From: Pseudomonas sp. Choline-02u-1
GTDB taxonomy: Bacteria; Pseudomonadota; Gammaproteobacteria; Pseudomonadales; Pseudomonadaceae
Assembly: GCF_002836515.1 (NCBI RefSeq)
Contig: NZ_PJBC01000016.1
Coordinates: forward strand, 1-49,972
DNA: 49,972 nt
Reading direction: 5' to 3'
Of the stretch, positions 33,809 through 43,012 are shown in pieces; position 1 is the stretch's first letter, and every line of letters begins with the position of its first letter. The translations under genes and the position numbers were made by a program. The notes under the pieces were generated by a model. It was not told the origin of the DNA. It did no database searches and was given only the letters and a program-made list of their open reading frames with translations.

Positions 33809-34936
33809 TTGTCCGCCGCCGTCGCAACGGTCGTTGGCGCCCATGATCCAGCCATAAAAATAATCGGCAATCACCTTCCCGCCCGTGGCCGGCAATGGAT
33901 GAATCTTGTCCGGGCCGATCATCGCGCTGGCGTAGCGTTTGACGTCCGGGCCGAAGGCGCATTGCAGGTTGATGAAGCCCAGATGCTGGTCGCGCGCCCA
34001 CGGTTCGAGCACCTGCGCATAAGCGGACATTGGATAAGCGCTGGAGCGCGTGGTGTCCTGACGCATGATCAGGCTGATGCTCGCCGCCGGCTGAATCTCG
34101 CGCAGCATGCTCACCAGGCCCTGAACGTTTTGTAGATACTGCGCAGGCTTCACGCCAAACCCCTGGTCGTTACCACCGAGCATGATCAGGTAAACATCGG
34201 CCGGAATCTTCGACACCACGGTTTTCCACTGCGTCTGCCATTGCGGGTCCGCGTGATAGAAGTCAGCGGACGCCGCCCCGGAAGCCGCCAGTTTCGACAC
34301 CCGCACGCCTTGCTGATCATTCGTCATCCACAGGCCGAACAGCGTCGGCGCGCCCTTTACCACTTCCAGTTTGAATGCCCAGTCTGCAGCTGATGGAGCG
34401 CTGGGTAGCGCGACTTCCTGAACGCCTGAGCCTGCCAGTTTCAATGGTTCCCAGTCTTGCGCGGGCGACCAGCGATATCGCAGCTCATCGGATTCGCCGT
34501 TGCCCAGATACAACAGTTTCGCCTGAGTCACCGCGGTATCGATGCGCGGCGAAGGACTGGCATCCACTTGCAACCACGCGCCCGGTTTGCCGCTGATCGT
34601 GCGACTGTCCGGGCTGGCCTGGCCCAGCTCGGAAACCTTCCAGCCGCCGCCGAAGTATTTGTCGCTGCTGCGGGTGTATTTGAAATGCGTGCCGCCCAGC
34701 GCCGCGCCGTGGTTGAAACCGACGTAACCAGGGCCGGCGAAACCCACCTCGGCGGCCACTCGCTGTACCAGTTTGTTGAGATAGAAATCCTGCCCGGCGG
34801 TGTAGCTGTCACCGATCACCGAAACCGCCAGCACCTTGCCGGCCTTGCCCTTGCGCCATTGCGCAAAACGCTGGCGGGCATCGTCTACGGTGATGGCTGA
34901 GATGGCGACTGGTTGAGGGGCGTCTACTGGCATCAT
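33806..34936 (-). CDS. SGNH/GDSL-family hydrolase, probable polysaccharide acyl esterase/transferase
   Basis: The product has 376 residues. Block I is VIGDSYTAGQDF (Ser nucleophile near residue 44), block III MLGGNDQGFG, and block V DKIHPLPATGG (Asp-x2-His). These are the catalytic parts of SGNH hydrolases, related to the AlgX/AlgJ and PatB enzymes that acetylate sugars. No signal peptide or membrane segment is visible, which is odd for a modifier of exported polymer. AAAGGA seven bases before the ATG at 34936 supports this start. It is the last gene of the leftward operon, next to an acyltransferase-3 gene, so the two may act together on acyl groups. Confidence 0.78.
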   Translation of the reverse strand: MMPVDAPQPVAISAITVDDARQRFAQWRKGKAGKVLAVSVIGDSYTAGQDFYLNKLVQRVAAEVGFAGPGYVGFNHGAALGGTHFKYTRSSDKYFGGGWKVSELGQASPDSRTISGKPGAWLQVDASPSPRIDTAVTQAKLLYLGNGESDELRYRWSPAQDWEPLKLAGSGVQEVALPSAPSAADWAFKLEVVKGAPTLFGLWMTNDQQGVRVSKLAASGAASADFYHADPQWQTQWKTVVSKIPADVYLIMLGGNDQGFGVKPAQYLQNVQGLVSMLREIQPAASISLIMRQDTTRSSAYPMSAYAQVLEPWARDQHLGFINLQCAFGPDVKRYASAMIGPDKIHPLPATGGKVIADYFYGWIMGANDRCDGGGQ

Positions 34937-34962
34937 TCAATATTTCCTTTGTCCGGGGTGGC

Positions 34963-34989
34963 GGCTTCGCGAGCAGGCTCGCTCCCACA
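34963..34989. repeat. Single (unpaired) REP sequence
   Basis: GGCTTCGCGAGCAGGCTCGCTCCCACA is one REP arm with an internal palindrome. No partner lies nearby. Confidence 0.75.
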
Positions 34990-35015
34990 AGGATGGTGTG
35001 ACTTACACGGGTCCA

Positions 35016-35120
35016 CTGTAGGAGCTGACGAGTGGAACGAGGCTGCGATCTTTTGATCTTTGCAAACCACGACAAAAGATCAAAAGATCGCAGCCTCGTT
35101 TCACTCGTCAGCTCCTACAG
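35016..35120. repeat. Long near-perfect inverted repeat (GTAGGAGCTG...GATCGCAGCC type)
   Basis: The arms of over 40 bases run from CTGTAGGAGCTGACGAGTGG to its complement at 35120, around AAAGATC-rich centres. It is the same family as 6215-6292. The repeat supplies the stop codon of the acyltransferase gene. Confidence 0.88.
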
Positions 35121-36164
35121 GGAGGATTGCGTCTGTACCACCGGGGTGATGGGCGCCAACGGTTTCCGCTTCGCCGCCCGCTCGCCGAGGAACAACACCG
35201 AGGTGAAATTGAACCGACTGAACACCCTCGCCAACAGCACCGGCCCGAGCAATCCGCAACTCAGACCACCGAGCACCAGCAAGCTCTCATCCTTCACGCC
35301 CAAGCGCCCGAGGACAAACCGCGAGGTCGCCGCGAACAACACATGAAAGAGGAAAATCGCATAGGAATATCCGCCCAGCCAGGTCAGCGCTTTCGAACGC
35401 ATGTCACTGGACAGCAACGCGATGCAAGACACACAACCCACCGTCAAACCGATCACACTGCGACGATCAACAATCAGCTCACGATCGATCGCCGCGACAT
35501 ACAACAGCGTCAGCGAAATCAGCACAAACAGCAGCGGCCCGATCACTTTGAAACGCTGCTTCAACACCTCGACATTTTCCTGCCCGATCATCCCCGCAAC
35601 AAAAAACGGCAGCAGGTAGATCGCACCGTTGATACCAAACGCATCCAGCGGCAACGGCGGCAGCAGAAACAACAGCGCGGCGAAGGCAAACAAGCCATAC
35701 AGCCGCGCAGCCGAATGCAACAAACCGCGCCACTCCAGCAAGCCGACGCAGATGAAAATGATGAACACCGCCTGCAGGAACCAGAAGTGGTTGATCGGCA
35801 CCCAGAACGACAGCAACGCGTCGATCACGCCGACATCCTTGTTCACCCCCGGCCCCACCGCTTGCAGCACCGAGAACGGCACGCCGACGCAGAACAGCGG
35901 CACGATCAGCCGTCGCACCTTGCCGGCAAAGAACGCGGAAAAGTCATTGCCGCGAATCTTGTAGATCGAATAGATGTAGCCGGAGATGAACGTGAACAGT
36001 GGCATGCGCACGTACACCATCGAGTCGGCGATGACCCTGAACGGCGAGCCGATATCGATTTTCAAACCGCCGCCCAGCGGGCCGATGACGTGATAGAGCA
36101 CCAGCAGCAGGCACGCCAGGCCGCGCAGGGTTTCGATCTCCAGGGATTTTTTCTTGCTCGACAT
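35115..36164 (-). CDS. Acyltransferase-3 family membrane protein (polysaccharide O-acylation)
   Basis: This inner-membrane protein of 349 residues has about ten hydrophobic segments. It opens with the family signature LEIETLRGLACLLLVLYHV (the conserved Arg and His). RMPLFTFISGYIYS and PINHFWFLQAVF follow. It should add acetyl or succinyl groups to the repeat unit from acyl-CoA. AGGT six bases before the ATG at 36164 supports the start, 12 bases after wzy. The last codon and stop lie in the inverted repeat that follows, so the natural C-terminus may have been altered by the repeat. Confidence 0.88.
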   Translation of the reverse strand: MSSKKKSLEIETLRGLACLLLVLYHVIGPLGGGLKIDIGSPFRVIADSMVYVRMPLFTFISGYIYSIYKIRGNDFSAFFAGKVRRLIVPLFCVGVPFSVLQAVGPGVNKDVGVIDALLSFWVPINHFWFLQAVFIIFICVGLLEWRGLLHSAARLYGLFAFAALLFLLPPLPLDAFGINGAIYLLPFFVAGMIGQENVEVLKQRFKVIGPLLFVLISLTLLYVAAIDRELIVDRRSVIGLTVGCVSCIALLSSDMRSKALTWLGGYSYAIFLFHVLFAATSRFVLGRLGVKDESLLVLGGLSCGLLGPVLLARVFSRFNFTSVLFLGERAAKRKPLAPITPVVQTQSSL

Positions 36165-36176
36165 AGAGCACCTGCC

Positions 36177-37280
36177 TTAAGTGAGAATTCTTGATTCGAC
36201 CTGCACCGGTTTGTTCGCGCGCAGCATCAAGCCCAGGCCGACGAACAACACCGGCACCACCATCGAGAAATGCCGGGCGAAGGAGCCGAAGTCCGGCTCG
36301 AACAAGCCTTGCACCAACAGAAACGCCAGCGGAATCGCGATCAGTTCCTTGGGTTTGGTCTGGATCGGCGCGCCCTTGTAGTCGGTCGAAGTGATGACTT
36401 TGAACAGCAGCAGTGCAGTCATGATCATCAGCGCAACGAAGATCACCTGCCCCGGCCCGGACAGCAGAATCAGCTCAACCGGGAACGACAGGCGGAAGAA
36501 AATGATCATCGAATCCAGTGCCTGAGAGACGAAGTCGCTGCCGCTGAGCCACGAGACGATCAGCGACTTCGAGCCCTCCTCCCCAGCCGTGCGCAGTTCG
36601 TTGTTGCTGGCGCGAATCGACGACACCGGAAAGCCCAGCGCAATCTGAATGGCCATGGCCACCGCCAAATAGAACAGAAACAGCATCAGAAAGAAGGTGA
36701 AGCGCGATACGTACTTCTTCATCACGCAGACGCCGACCCACGACAGCGAAAACAGAATCCAGTACGGACGGATCAGCACGCCGTAGATCACCGCCGAGAG
36801 GAAAAAACCGCCGCGATATTTGCGTGTCAACGCGCTGAGCAAAATGCTCAACACCGCCACCGAGACGATGATTTCCTTGGTGAGGTTTTCAAGAAAAAAC
36901 GAACGCACGATGCCCCACAGACACAAGGTGCCGAAGATCGTCAGCGGCATGCGCCGGAACACCACCACCGGAATCGCTGTGAGGAAAAAATTGCAAAACA
37001 TGCCGTACGCCCAGGCATTGGTCAGGTTGATGCCCGTGGGCCGCAGCAGGAACGCCGAACACTCGTAGGACGAGCGATCCGGCGAGAACGGGTTCCAGAA
37101 ATTGCAGTTGTCGGCACGTGCGTATGACGACCACAAGGTCATTGCATCCGGCCCCGGATCGCGCGGCACCAACAGCGGCATCGCCACTGACAGAAACAGC
37201 CCGGTGAACAGGATCAGAAAGGAAATCGACGAATCGAATGTGCGCCCGCGAAATTCAATGCGCGGCAGCTTCAGGCCCAT
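36177..37280 (-). CDS. Wzy-like polysaccharide polymerase
   Basis: The product has 367 residues with ten or more hydrophobic segments and one larger periplasmic loop rich in Asn, Pro and Ser near residues 45-80 (YARADNCNFWNPFSPDRSSY). No soluble enzymatic motif is present. Polymerases have poor sequence conservation, so the call rests on topology and position between wzx and the acyltransferase. The ATG at 37280 overlaps the end of wzx by ten bases, so they are coupled. It would join lipid-linked repeat units in the periplasm. An O-antigen ligase-like role is the main alternative. Confidence 0.72.
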   Translation of the reverse strand: MGLKLPRIEFRGRTFDSSISFLILFTGLFLSVAMPLLVPRDPGPDAMTLWSSYARADNCNFWNPFSPDRSSYECSAFLLRPTGINLTNAWAYGMFCNFFLTAIPVVVFRRMPLTIFGTLCLWGIVRSFFLENLTKEIIVSVAVLSILLSALTRKYRGGFFLSAVIYGVLIRPYWILFSLSWVGVCVMKKYVSRFTFFLMLFLFYLAVAMAIQIALGFPVSSIRASNNELRTAGEEGSKSLIVSWLSGSDFVSQALDSMIIFFRLSFPVELILLSGPGQVIFVALMIMTALLLFKVITSTDYKGAPIQTKPKELIAIPLAFLLVQGLFEPDFGSFARHFSMVVPVLFVGLGLMLRANKPVQVESRILT

Positions 37281-38503
37281 GACAGCGCAGCCTTCTTTGC
37301 GCCGGTGACACGGGTCAACAACGCGATCACGCCAAGTTGCACGACGATGGCGAAGACGTTGCCCCACGCCGCGCCATAGATCGAGTAATGCTTGATCAGC
37401 ACATAGCTGACTGGCACTGAAATCAGTAGACAGATCGCCGCGCTGGCCAGCGACACCCGGCTGTTTTTCGAGGCAATCAGACCGCCCCAGACGATGTCGC
37501 CAATTGCCCGCAACGCGAAGGAAAAAATCAGTACCGCGAGGAGCGCGTTATCCGGACGCGGCACGCTGGCGGCGACGTAATCGAGCAACACATTGAAAAA
37601 CACATAGATCGCCACGGCCACAACCGCAGAGACCACCAGCGAGCGCATCACCCATTTATTGACGAACAGTTGCCTGACCGTAAATGCCTGCTGATCGGCC
37701 TGAAACCGTTTGGCCAACACCGGAATGCCGACCACCGCCACCACCGCATACGACAACGCCTGCAAAGTATTGGCCGCTGACCACGCGTACACATATTTAC
37801 CGAGGCTGGCGTAGGGTTCCAGATCGATGATCAGAAAGCGCTCGGCGTACTGACTCAGGGCGATCAGACCGGTGCCGAGATAGAACGGCAACCCGGCCTT
37901 CCACACCGTCGCGGCGTCCAGTGCCGCTGCGTCGCGGCCCTTGTGCACGTTCACCACGATCAGATAACCAGCGCCGATCACCAGCACGTTGGCAGCGACC
38001 CACAGCCACAACACACTGGCGATGCCCGCGACCCAGCCGAGCATCATGCCGCCCACCGCCAACACCGCCCACAGGCCGGTCTTGATGAAGAACAGCAAGG
38101 CGCCGGCGGTGGCTTTCTGCGCGGAAAACACGAAGGAATTGATTTCGAACGACAGGTGCTCGGTGAGCAGCACCAGAGTCACGCAAAGGATCAGGGTGGC
38201 GGTTGCTTCAACCGACTGAAACAGCGAATAGGCCAGCACGGTCAGCACCGACAACACCAGCCCGACCGCCAGGTACAGCAGCAAGACCTTGTCGACGACT
38301 CGCCGCGAACTGCCGCCGACGCTGATCAGTCGGTTGATTTCGGAACTGAAGCCGACGCTGTAGAACTTCGACGCGATCAACGACGCTGCGACCACCACAC
38401 CGTAAAAACCCAGCGCCTCGTAACCGAGGTAATGGGTGATGGCCAACACCAGCAAGAACTTCGCGCCCAAGGCTCCGCCGCGAAGCAACAGCCGAAACAT
38501 CAT
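37271..38503 (-). CDS. Wzx-like flippase (polysaccharide/MATE superfamily)
   Basis: This inner-membrane protein of 410 residues has about 12 hydrophobic segments. The N-terminus MFRLLLRGGALGAKFLLVLA, with GYEALGFYGVVVAASLI, resembles repeat-unit flippases, and AERFLIIDLEPYASLGKYVYA in the middle is a typical MATE-like stretch. The start is at the tandem ATGATG whose bases overlap the stop of the pyruvyl transferase. It would move the lipid-linked repeat unit to the periplasmic face, feeding Wzy directly downstream. Confidence 0.82.
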   Translation of the reverse strand: MMFRLLLRGGALGAKFLLVLAITHYLGYEALGFYGVVVAASLIASKFYSVGFSSEINRLISVGGSSRRVVDKVLLLYLAVGLVLSVLTVLAYSLFQSVEATATLILCVTLVLLTEHLSFEINSFVFSAQKATAGALLFFIKTGLWAVLAVGGMMLGWVAGIASVLWLWVAANVLVIGAGYLIVVNVHKGRDAAALDAATVWKAGLPFYLGTGLIALSQYAERFLIIDLEPYASLGKYVYAWSAANTLQALSYAVVAVVGIPVLAKRFQADQQAFTVRQLFVNKWVMRSLVVSAVVAVAIYVFFNVLLDYVAASVPRPDNALLAVLIFSFALRAIGDIVWGGLIASKNSRVSLASAAICLLISVPVSYVLIKHYSIYGAAWGNVFAIVVQLGVIALLTRVTGAKKAALSWA

Positions 38504-39612
38504 CGAACGACACCCTTGATGATTTCGTCCATGGCCACGGTTTTCGCCTCGATCTCGCGGCACGTGTCGGTCAGGCGCTTGCCAAAATCCGCCAAGGCAT
38601 TGGGCGCGTAAACGGTGTTGATGATGGTGTCGACGTCGATGTCGCCGCCGTTGATCACCCAGTCCTCGACGCCCATGTCCTGATAGGCGCCAAAGCCTTT
38701 GCGCTCGTAGCTGATGTGATACGCCGGCACGCCGGAGAGCAGCGATTCGATGGCGCCGTGCAGACGCACCGAGATCACCAGGTCTGGCTGGTATTTGGCG
38801 ATGGTTGCCTTCAGTGACAGCAGGTCTTCGTTGATGCCCAGCTCACGGTAGAACGCGCCGTCATCGTTGCCACGCACGGCGCTTTGCACGGCGCAGACCA
38901 CTTTGCTTTTGTTCTTCAGACGCTGCAGCAGCAGTTTCAGGTTGGCCACATAAGCGACCTTCTTTTCTTTGCTCCACTCCGGCGGTTTGCGCATCACCAC
39001 GCACACGGTCGCCGGCGAAGCGGCGCAGCGGGTGAACTTCGGTTGCTGCAGAATCTTGCTGGCCAGCGACTGCACCGCCAGATCTGGCGCGCGATAGACG
39101 TTTTCGCAAGCATCGAAGATTGCCGAGGAGCGATTGTCGCGCACGAACACCGCATCAGCGCTGGCGTAATACTCGACAATCTTGCTGCTCTCGCCGTGGA
39201 ACGGGCCGATGCTCTGCGGCAGGTACACCGACGGCACTTTGCTGAGGATCGCGGTTTCCAGTTGCTTGGCGTGGCCGAGCTTCAGCTTGATGTGCTCGAA
39301 GGCGCTTTTCGAACGCATGTAACCGCCGCCGACACCGACGATCAGATCGGTTTTTTTCAGCAGATCAGCGAGCCCGGCATAGGACTGATTGAGAAACACC
39401 GCCTGCTTGACCCGGCCCAGACCTTTGGCCGCCATGACCGGCGCATCGAAACGCGGGTGCGGCAGATAATTGAACGACTCGGGATCGGACGCCACGACAC
39501 TGATCGCGGTGTCTGCGCCGAAATTACGCTGCACCAGAGCAATGGCCAGATCGACGAGCAGACCGTCACCGGAGTTGGACGCACTGTAGCCATGCAAAAT
39601 CGTTACGTTCAT
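38500..39612 (-). CDS. Polysaccharide pyruvyl transferase
   Basis: It adds a pyruvate ketal from phosphoenolpyruvate to a sugar of the repeat unit. The product has 370 residues and belongs to the PS_pyruv_trans (WcaK/CsaB) family: N-terminal LHGYSASNSGDGLLVDLAI, then LIVGVGGGYMRSKS, SVYLPQSIGPF, VFVRDNRSS, and C-terminal LVISVRLHGAIESLLSGVPAYHISYE with the conserved Arg-Leu-His. It begins 15 bases after the glycosyltransferase and overlaps wzx. It predicts an acidic, pyruvylated polymer. Confidence 0.92.
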   Translation of the reverse strand: MNVTILHGYSASNSGDGLLVDLAIALVQRNFGADTAISVVASDPESFNYLPHPRFDAPVMAAKGLGRVKQAVFLNQSYAGLADLLKKTDLIVGVGGGYMRSKSAFEHIKLKLGHAKQLETAILSKVPSVYLPQSIGPFHGESSKIVEYYASADAVFVRDNRSSAIFDACENVYRAPDLAVQSLASKILQQPKFTRCAASPATVCVVMRKPPEWSKEKKVAYVANLKLLLQRLKNKSKVVCAVQSAVRGNDDGAFYRELGINEDLLSLKATIAKYQPDLVISVRLHGAIESLLSGVPAYHISYERKGFGAYQDMGVEDWVINGGDIDVDTIINTVYAPNALADFGKRLTDTCREIEAKTVAMDEIIKGVVR

Positions 39613-39627
39613 AAGCTTGAGTTCTAC

Positions 39628-40710
39628 TTAATAAGTGGGAGCGTGATACAGGTCGTAGGTCTGGCGGATCATCAACGCGGCGCTGAAGCGTTCGCGGACA
39701 ATGCTCCGGCCTTCGTTGCCGAGGTCGAGCAGGCGCGGTCTCTGGATGATCGTCAAAACATCGGCCAGCGCCTGGTGATCGCCGGACGGAAAGACGTAGC
39801 CGGACACTTCGTTGGTGACAAGCTCCGGCAGCGACGTGCAGTTGCTGGCAATCACCGGCAGCCCCATGGCCATGCCTTCCAGCGGCACCATGGCAAAGCC
39901 TTCCCAGCGACTCGGCACGATCAGCGCATCGGCTTTCTGATACAGCGCCTGCACTTCACTCGGCGTCACCCAGGGCAGGTATTCGACCGAATCCATCGGC
40001 GGACAGTCCACCGAATCCTCGTTGACCGCACTGCCAACCACGGTCAGTTTCAAGTCGTTGCGCTTGACCTTGGCATAAGCCTTGAGCAGCACGTCGAAAC
40101 CTTTCTGGTAATCCAGACGCCCGACGAACAGCAGATGAATCGGCTCGGCGCCAGCGCTCTTCGGCGCGTCGTCCTTGTGAGGGATGCCGTTGTAGATCAG
40201 CTTCATGCGCTTGCGATCGATGCCGAAGCGCGCGGCTTTATCCAACTCGTACTGGCTGACGCAAATGATCACGTCGGTGACTTTCTGCAGCACGCGCTCG
40301 ATCCACGCATAGACCTTCTGCTTGGTCGGCGAGCTTTCCATCAGGAACGAAAACGCGTGCGGGCAATAAACGATTTTCGGCTTGCGCCATGGCCTCAACA
40401 GCACGCACACAACGCGGCCGATCACTCCGGAAAAGGTGCTGTGCAAATGCACGACATCGGGTTTTTCCTTGAGCAGCACCTGGCTCAGGCGCCAGGCGAA
40501 CCGCAGCAGCGACGGCACGTTGCGGCCGCTGCGCGGGAATGTGCGCACTTGCTGCGGCGCGATGCCGTGCAGCTCCTTGGCCTGATCCTCGGGCACCAGA
40601 TAGACCAGTTGATAATTCGCCGCGTCGTCTTCGGGCGATGCCGAAATCGTGCGGATCACCGTCGCCACGCCACCTTTGATCGTCTCTGCCACGTGCAGTA
40701 TTTTTTTCAC
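39628..40710 (-). CDS. GT4-family glycosyltransferase
   Basis: This cytosolic GT-B glycosyltransferase of 360 residues uses a nucleotide sugar to extend the lipid-linked sugar. Features include the N-terminal loop AETIKGGVATVIR, VVHLHSTFSGVIGRV, LLFVGRLDYQKGFDVLLKA at the domain junction, and the C-terminal EGFAMVPLEGMAMGLPVIAS (the EX7E motif of GT4). It is the only elongating transferase found in the island, which limits the repeat unit to about two sugars unless others lie elsewhere. It begins 40 bases after wzc. Confidence 0.88.
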   Translation of the reverse strand: MKKILHVAETIKGGVATVIRTISASPEDDAANYQLVYLVPEDQAKELHGIAPQQVRTFPRSGRNVPSLLRFAWRLSQVLLKEKPDVVHLHSTFSGVIGRVVCVLLRPWRKPKIVYCPHAFSFLMESSPTKQKVYAWIERVLQKVTDVIICVSQYELDKAARFGIDRKRMKLIYNGIPHKDDAPKSAGAEPIHLLFVGRLDYQKGFDVLLKAYAKVKRNDLKLTVVGSAVNEDSVDCPPMDSVEYLPWVTPSEVQALYQKADALIVPSRWEGFAMVPLEGMAMGLPVIASNCTSLPELVTNEVSGYVFPSGDHQALADVLTIIQRPRLLDLGNEGRSIVRERFSAALMIRQTYDLYHAPTY

Positions 40711-40750
40711 AACTCACCCACTTCAAACAGGAATGAACAATCGGCAACCA

Positions 40751-42973
40751 TCAGGATTTGTCGGACGCGTATTCGTAGTTGTAATAGCCAGTGCCGCCGT
40801 AATAGCTGGCCGCACGCTTCTCGACGCCGTTGAACACCGCGCCTTTCAACTCGATACCGTTCTGGGCGAAGCGGCGAATGGTCAGTTCGATCTCTTTGGC
40901 CGGGTTCACCCCGAAGCGGGTGACGATCAGGCTGATGCCGGCCTCGCGACCGACAATGGCGGCATCGGTCACCGCCAGCAGCGGCGGCGTGTCGATGATG
41001 ACCAGGTCGTACAGCTCGCTGAGCTGCGCCAACAGCTCGCGGAAGTTGGCGTGCATCAGCAACTCGGAAGGATTGGGCGGTACCTGCCCGCGACTGATGA
41101 AATGCAGGTTGTCGATCTCGACTTTGTTGATGGCCTGTTCGAGGGTGCAGCGCTTGACCAGCAGGTCGGACAGACCGTTGCTGATCGGTGTGTTAAGGGT
41201 TTTGTGCAGGTGCCCTTTGCGCATGTCGGCATCGATCAGCACCACGCGCTGGCCGCTCAGGGCCATGACCGCCGCGAGGTTGGACGAGACAAACGTCTTG
41301 CCGACCTGCGGGCTGGGCCCGGAAATCATGATGCGGTTGTTGGTCGAATCGAGGCCGGCGAAGTGCAGGCACGTGCGCAGGCTGCGGATCGATTCGATCG
41401 ACAGATCTGTCGGGTTGCGCAGCGCCAGCAGGTAGGCCGGCTTGTCGACGCCATCGCGGGCGCGACCCTTTTTGCTGTCCTCTTCTTCCTGCAAGGCGCT
41501 GTAGGGAATCGACGCATACACCGGCAGGCCCAACTGCTCGATGCCTTCGGGGCCTTCGAGGCCACGGCTGAGGGATTTGCGCAGCAGCACCAGCGCCACA
41601 CCGACAAACGCGCCGAGCAGCGTCGCGATCAACACGATCAGCGCTTTCTTCGGTTTGATCGGGTTGGTCAGGTCGACATCGGCGGTGTCGATCAGGCGTA
41701 CATTGCCAACGGCCCCGGCGCGGACGATGTCGAGCTCTTGGGATTTGTTCAGCAACTGCGTGTAGATCTGCGAAGCCACTTCGACGTCCCGGGTCAGGTT
41801 GAGCAATTCCTGCTGCGTGGCCGGCAGGTCCTGGACCTTGCCTTCGAGCGATTTCTGCTGCTGGGTCAACTCGCCAATCTGCGTCATCAAAGCGCGATAG
41901 GCCGGGTGCTGTTTGGTGAACTTGCGATCAAGCTCGGCCTGCTGCATTTTCAGTTCGGAAATGCGCGTTTCCAGCGCCACCGACTGGCCCAGCACCGACT
42001 GGGTTTCCAGCGAGATATTCACGGTCTTGCCGTGGGTCTGGTAGGCATTCAAGGCGTCGCTGGCCTTGGCCAGATCACGCTTGACCTGGGGCAACTGGCT
42101 TTGCAAAAAGGCCAGGCTTTGCGCGGCTTCCGCCGAGGTGCGACGCACGTTTTGCTCGACGTAGAGTGAGGCGATCTTGTTCAGTATCTTCACCGCCTCG
42201 GCGGCGTCTGAGCTGGCCAGCGCCAAGCGGATGATCCCCGACTCCTTGCCCTGTTCGGAGATATCCAGCGCATCCTGATAGCCTTGGATGGTCACGATCC
42301 GTGGATTGCGCACCACTTGAAAATGCGTGCCGGGGTTAGCTGCCAGTTGCGAGATCTGCCCTTCTACACCGTCGTTGGCAAACGCTTCGCCAGCCACACC
42401 TTCGGCGAGCAGATTGTCGTTTTCATCGAACAGTTGGAAGCGCTGCTGCTCGCCGGCAATCAGCGTGAGTTTCTTGCCGAGCAGATCTTTCGGCAAGTCC
42501 AGCCGAGAGAACTCCAAGCGCTCACCGCCCCAGGCATAACTGTTCAAACCGAAACGCGGCGGCGCAACGCCGGTTTCGCTGTCACCGCGATAACGCCGCG
42601 AAAGGAAGCCGCCGATCAGCGGGAAAGTGTTGGGGGTGACGTCGATGTCCAGGCGCAGGTCGTCGACCGTTTTGCCGATCACCGCGCGGGATTTGATAAT
42701 GCCGATTTCGGTCACCGACGGCGATTGCCCGCCAAGCATGCTGTTGAGGTCGGAGAAACCGAGCATGTCGTTCTTTTTCGGTTCGACCTGCACCAGCGCG
42801 TTCGCCAGGTACACCGGCGTTGCCAGAACCGCATAGGCGACGCCGGTGACCATGAAGGCACCGGTCAGCGCACCGATCAGCCACTTCTGGTCGATCAGGC
42901 TGCCGAAGATGCCGAGCAGATCAATACTGTCTTGATCATTGTCGCGAGTGCCGATTACGGACGGTAACTGCAT
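40751..42973 (-). CDS. wzc: Wzc-like polysaccharide co-polymerase and tyrosine autokinase
   Basis: This 740-residue inner-membrane protein controls chain length and couples Wzy polymerisation to Wza export. The N-terminal Wzz domain contains the first membrane segment (WLIGALTGAFMVTGVAYAVL), followed by a long periplasmic coiled-coil region and a second segment (ALIVLIATLLGAFVGVALVL). The cytosolic BY-kinase part carries Walker A GPSPQVGKTFVSSN, Walker A' VVLIDADMRKG and Walker B LVIIDTPP. The tail YYGGTGYYNYEY has six tyrosines for autophosphorylation. The start is ATG 42973; a GTG at 42994 is possible. Wzb lies just upstream as the partner phosphatase. Confidence 0.93.
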   Translation of the reverse strand: MQLPSVIGTRDNDQDSIDLLGIFGSLIDQKWLIGALTGAFMVTGVAYAVLATPVYLANALVQVEPKKNDMLGFSDLNSMLGGQSPSVTEIGIIKSRAVIGKTVDDLRLDIDVTPNTFPLIGGFLSRRYRGDSETGVAPPRFGLNSYAWGGERLEFSRLDLPKDLLGKKLTLIAGEQQRFQLFDENDNLLAEGVAGEAFANDGVEGQISQLAANPGTHFQVVRNPRIVTIQGYQDALDISEQGKESGIIRLALASSDAAEAVKILNKIASLYVEQNVRRTSAEAAQSLAFLQSQLPQVKRDLAKASDALNAYQTHGKTVNISLETQSVLGQSVALETRISELKMQQAELDRKFTKQHPAYRALMTQIGELTQQQKSLEGKVQDLPATQQELLNLTRDVEVASQIYTQLLNKSQELDIVRAGAVGNVRLIDTADVDLTNPIKPKKALIVLIATLLGAFVGVALVLLRKSLSRGLEGPEGIEQLGLPVYASIPYSALQEEEDSKKGRARDGVDKPAYLLALRNPTDLSIESIRSLRTCLHFAGLDSTNNRIMISGPSPQVGKTFVSSNLAAVMALSGQRVVLIDADMRKGHLHKTLNTPISNGLSDLLVKRCTLEQAINKVEIDNLHFISRGQVPPNPSELLMHANFRELLAQLSELYDLVIIDTPPLLAVTDAAIVGREAGISLIVTRFGVNPAKEIELTIRRFAQNGIELKGAVFNGVEKRAASYYGGTGYYNYEYASDKS

Positions 42974-43012
42974 AAGTCTGTTCTTACCATTCACTGTTCT
43001 GAAGAATATTCA

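Noticed and set aside
38884..40833. A 649-residue open frame opposite the glycosyltransferase and pyruvyl transferase genes
   Set aside because: Antisense shadow in high-GC coding DNA; the minus-strand genes carry clear motifs.
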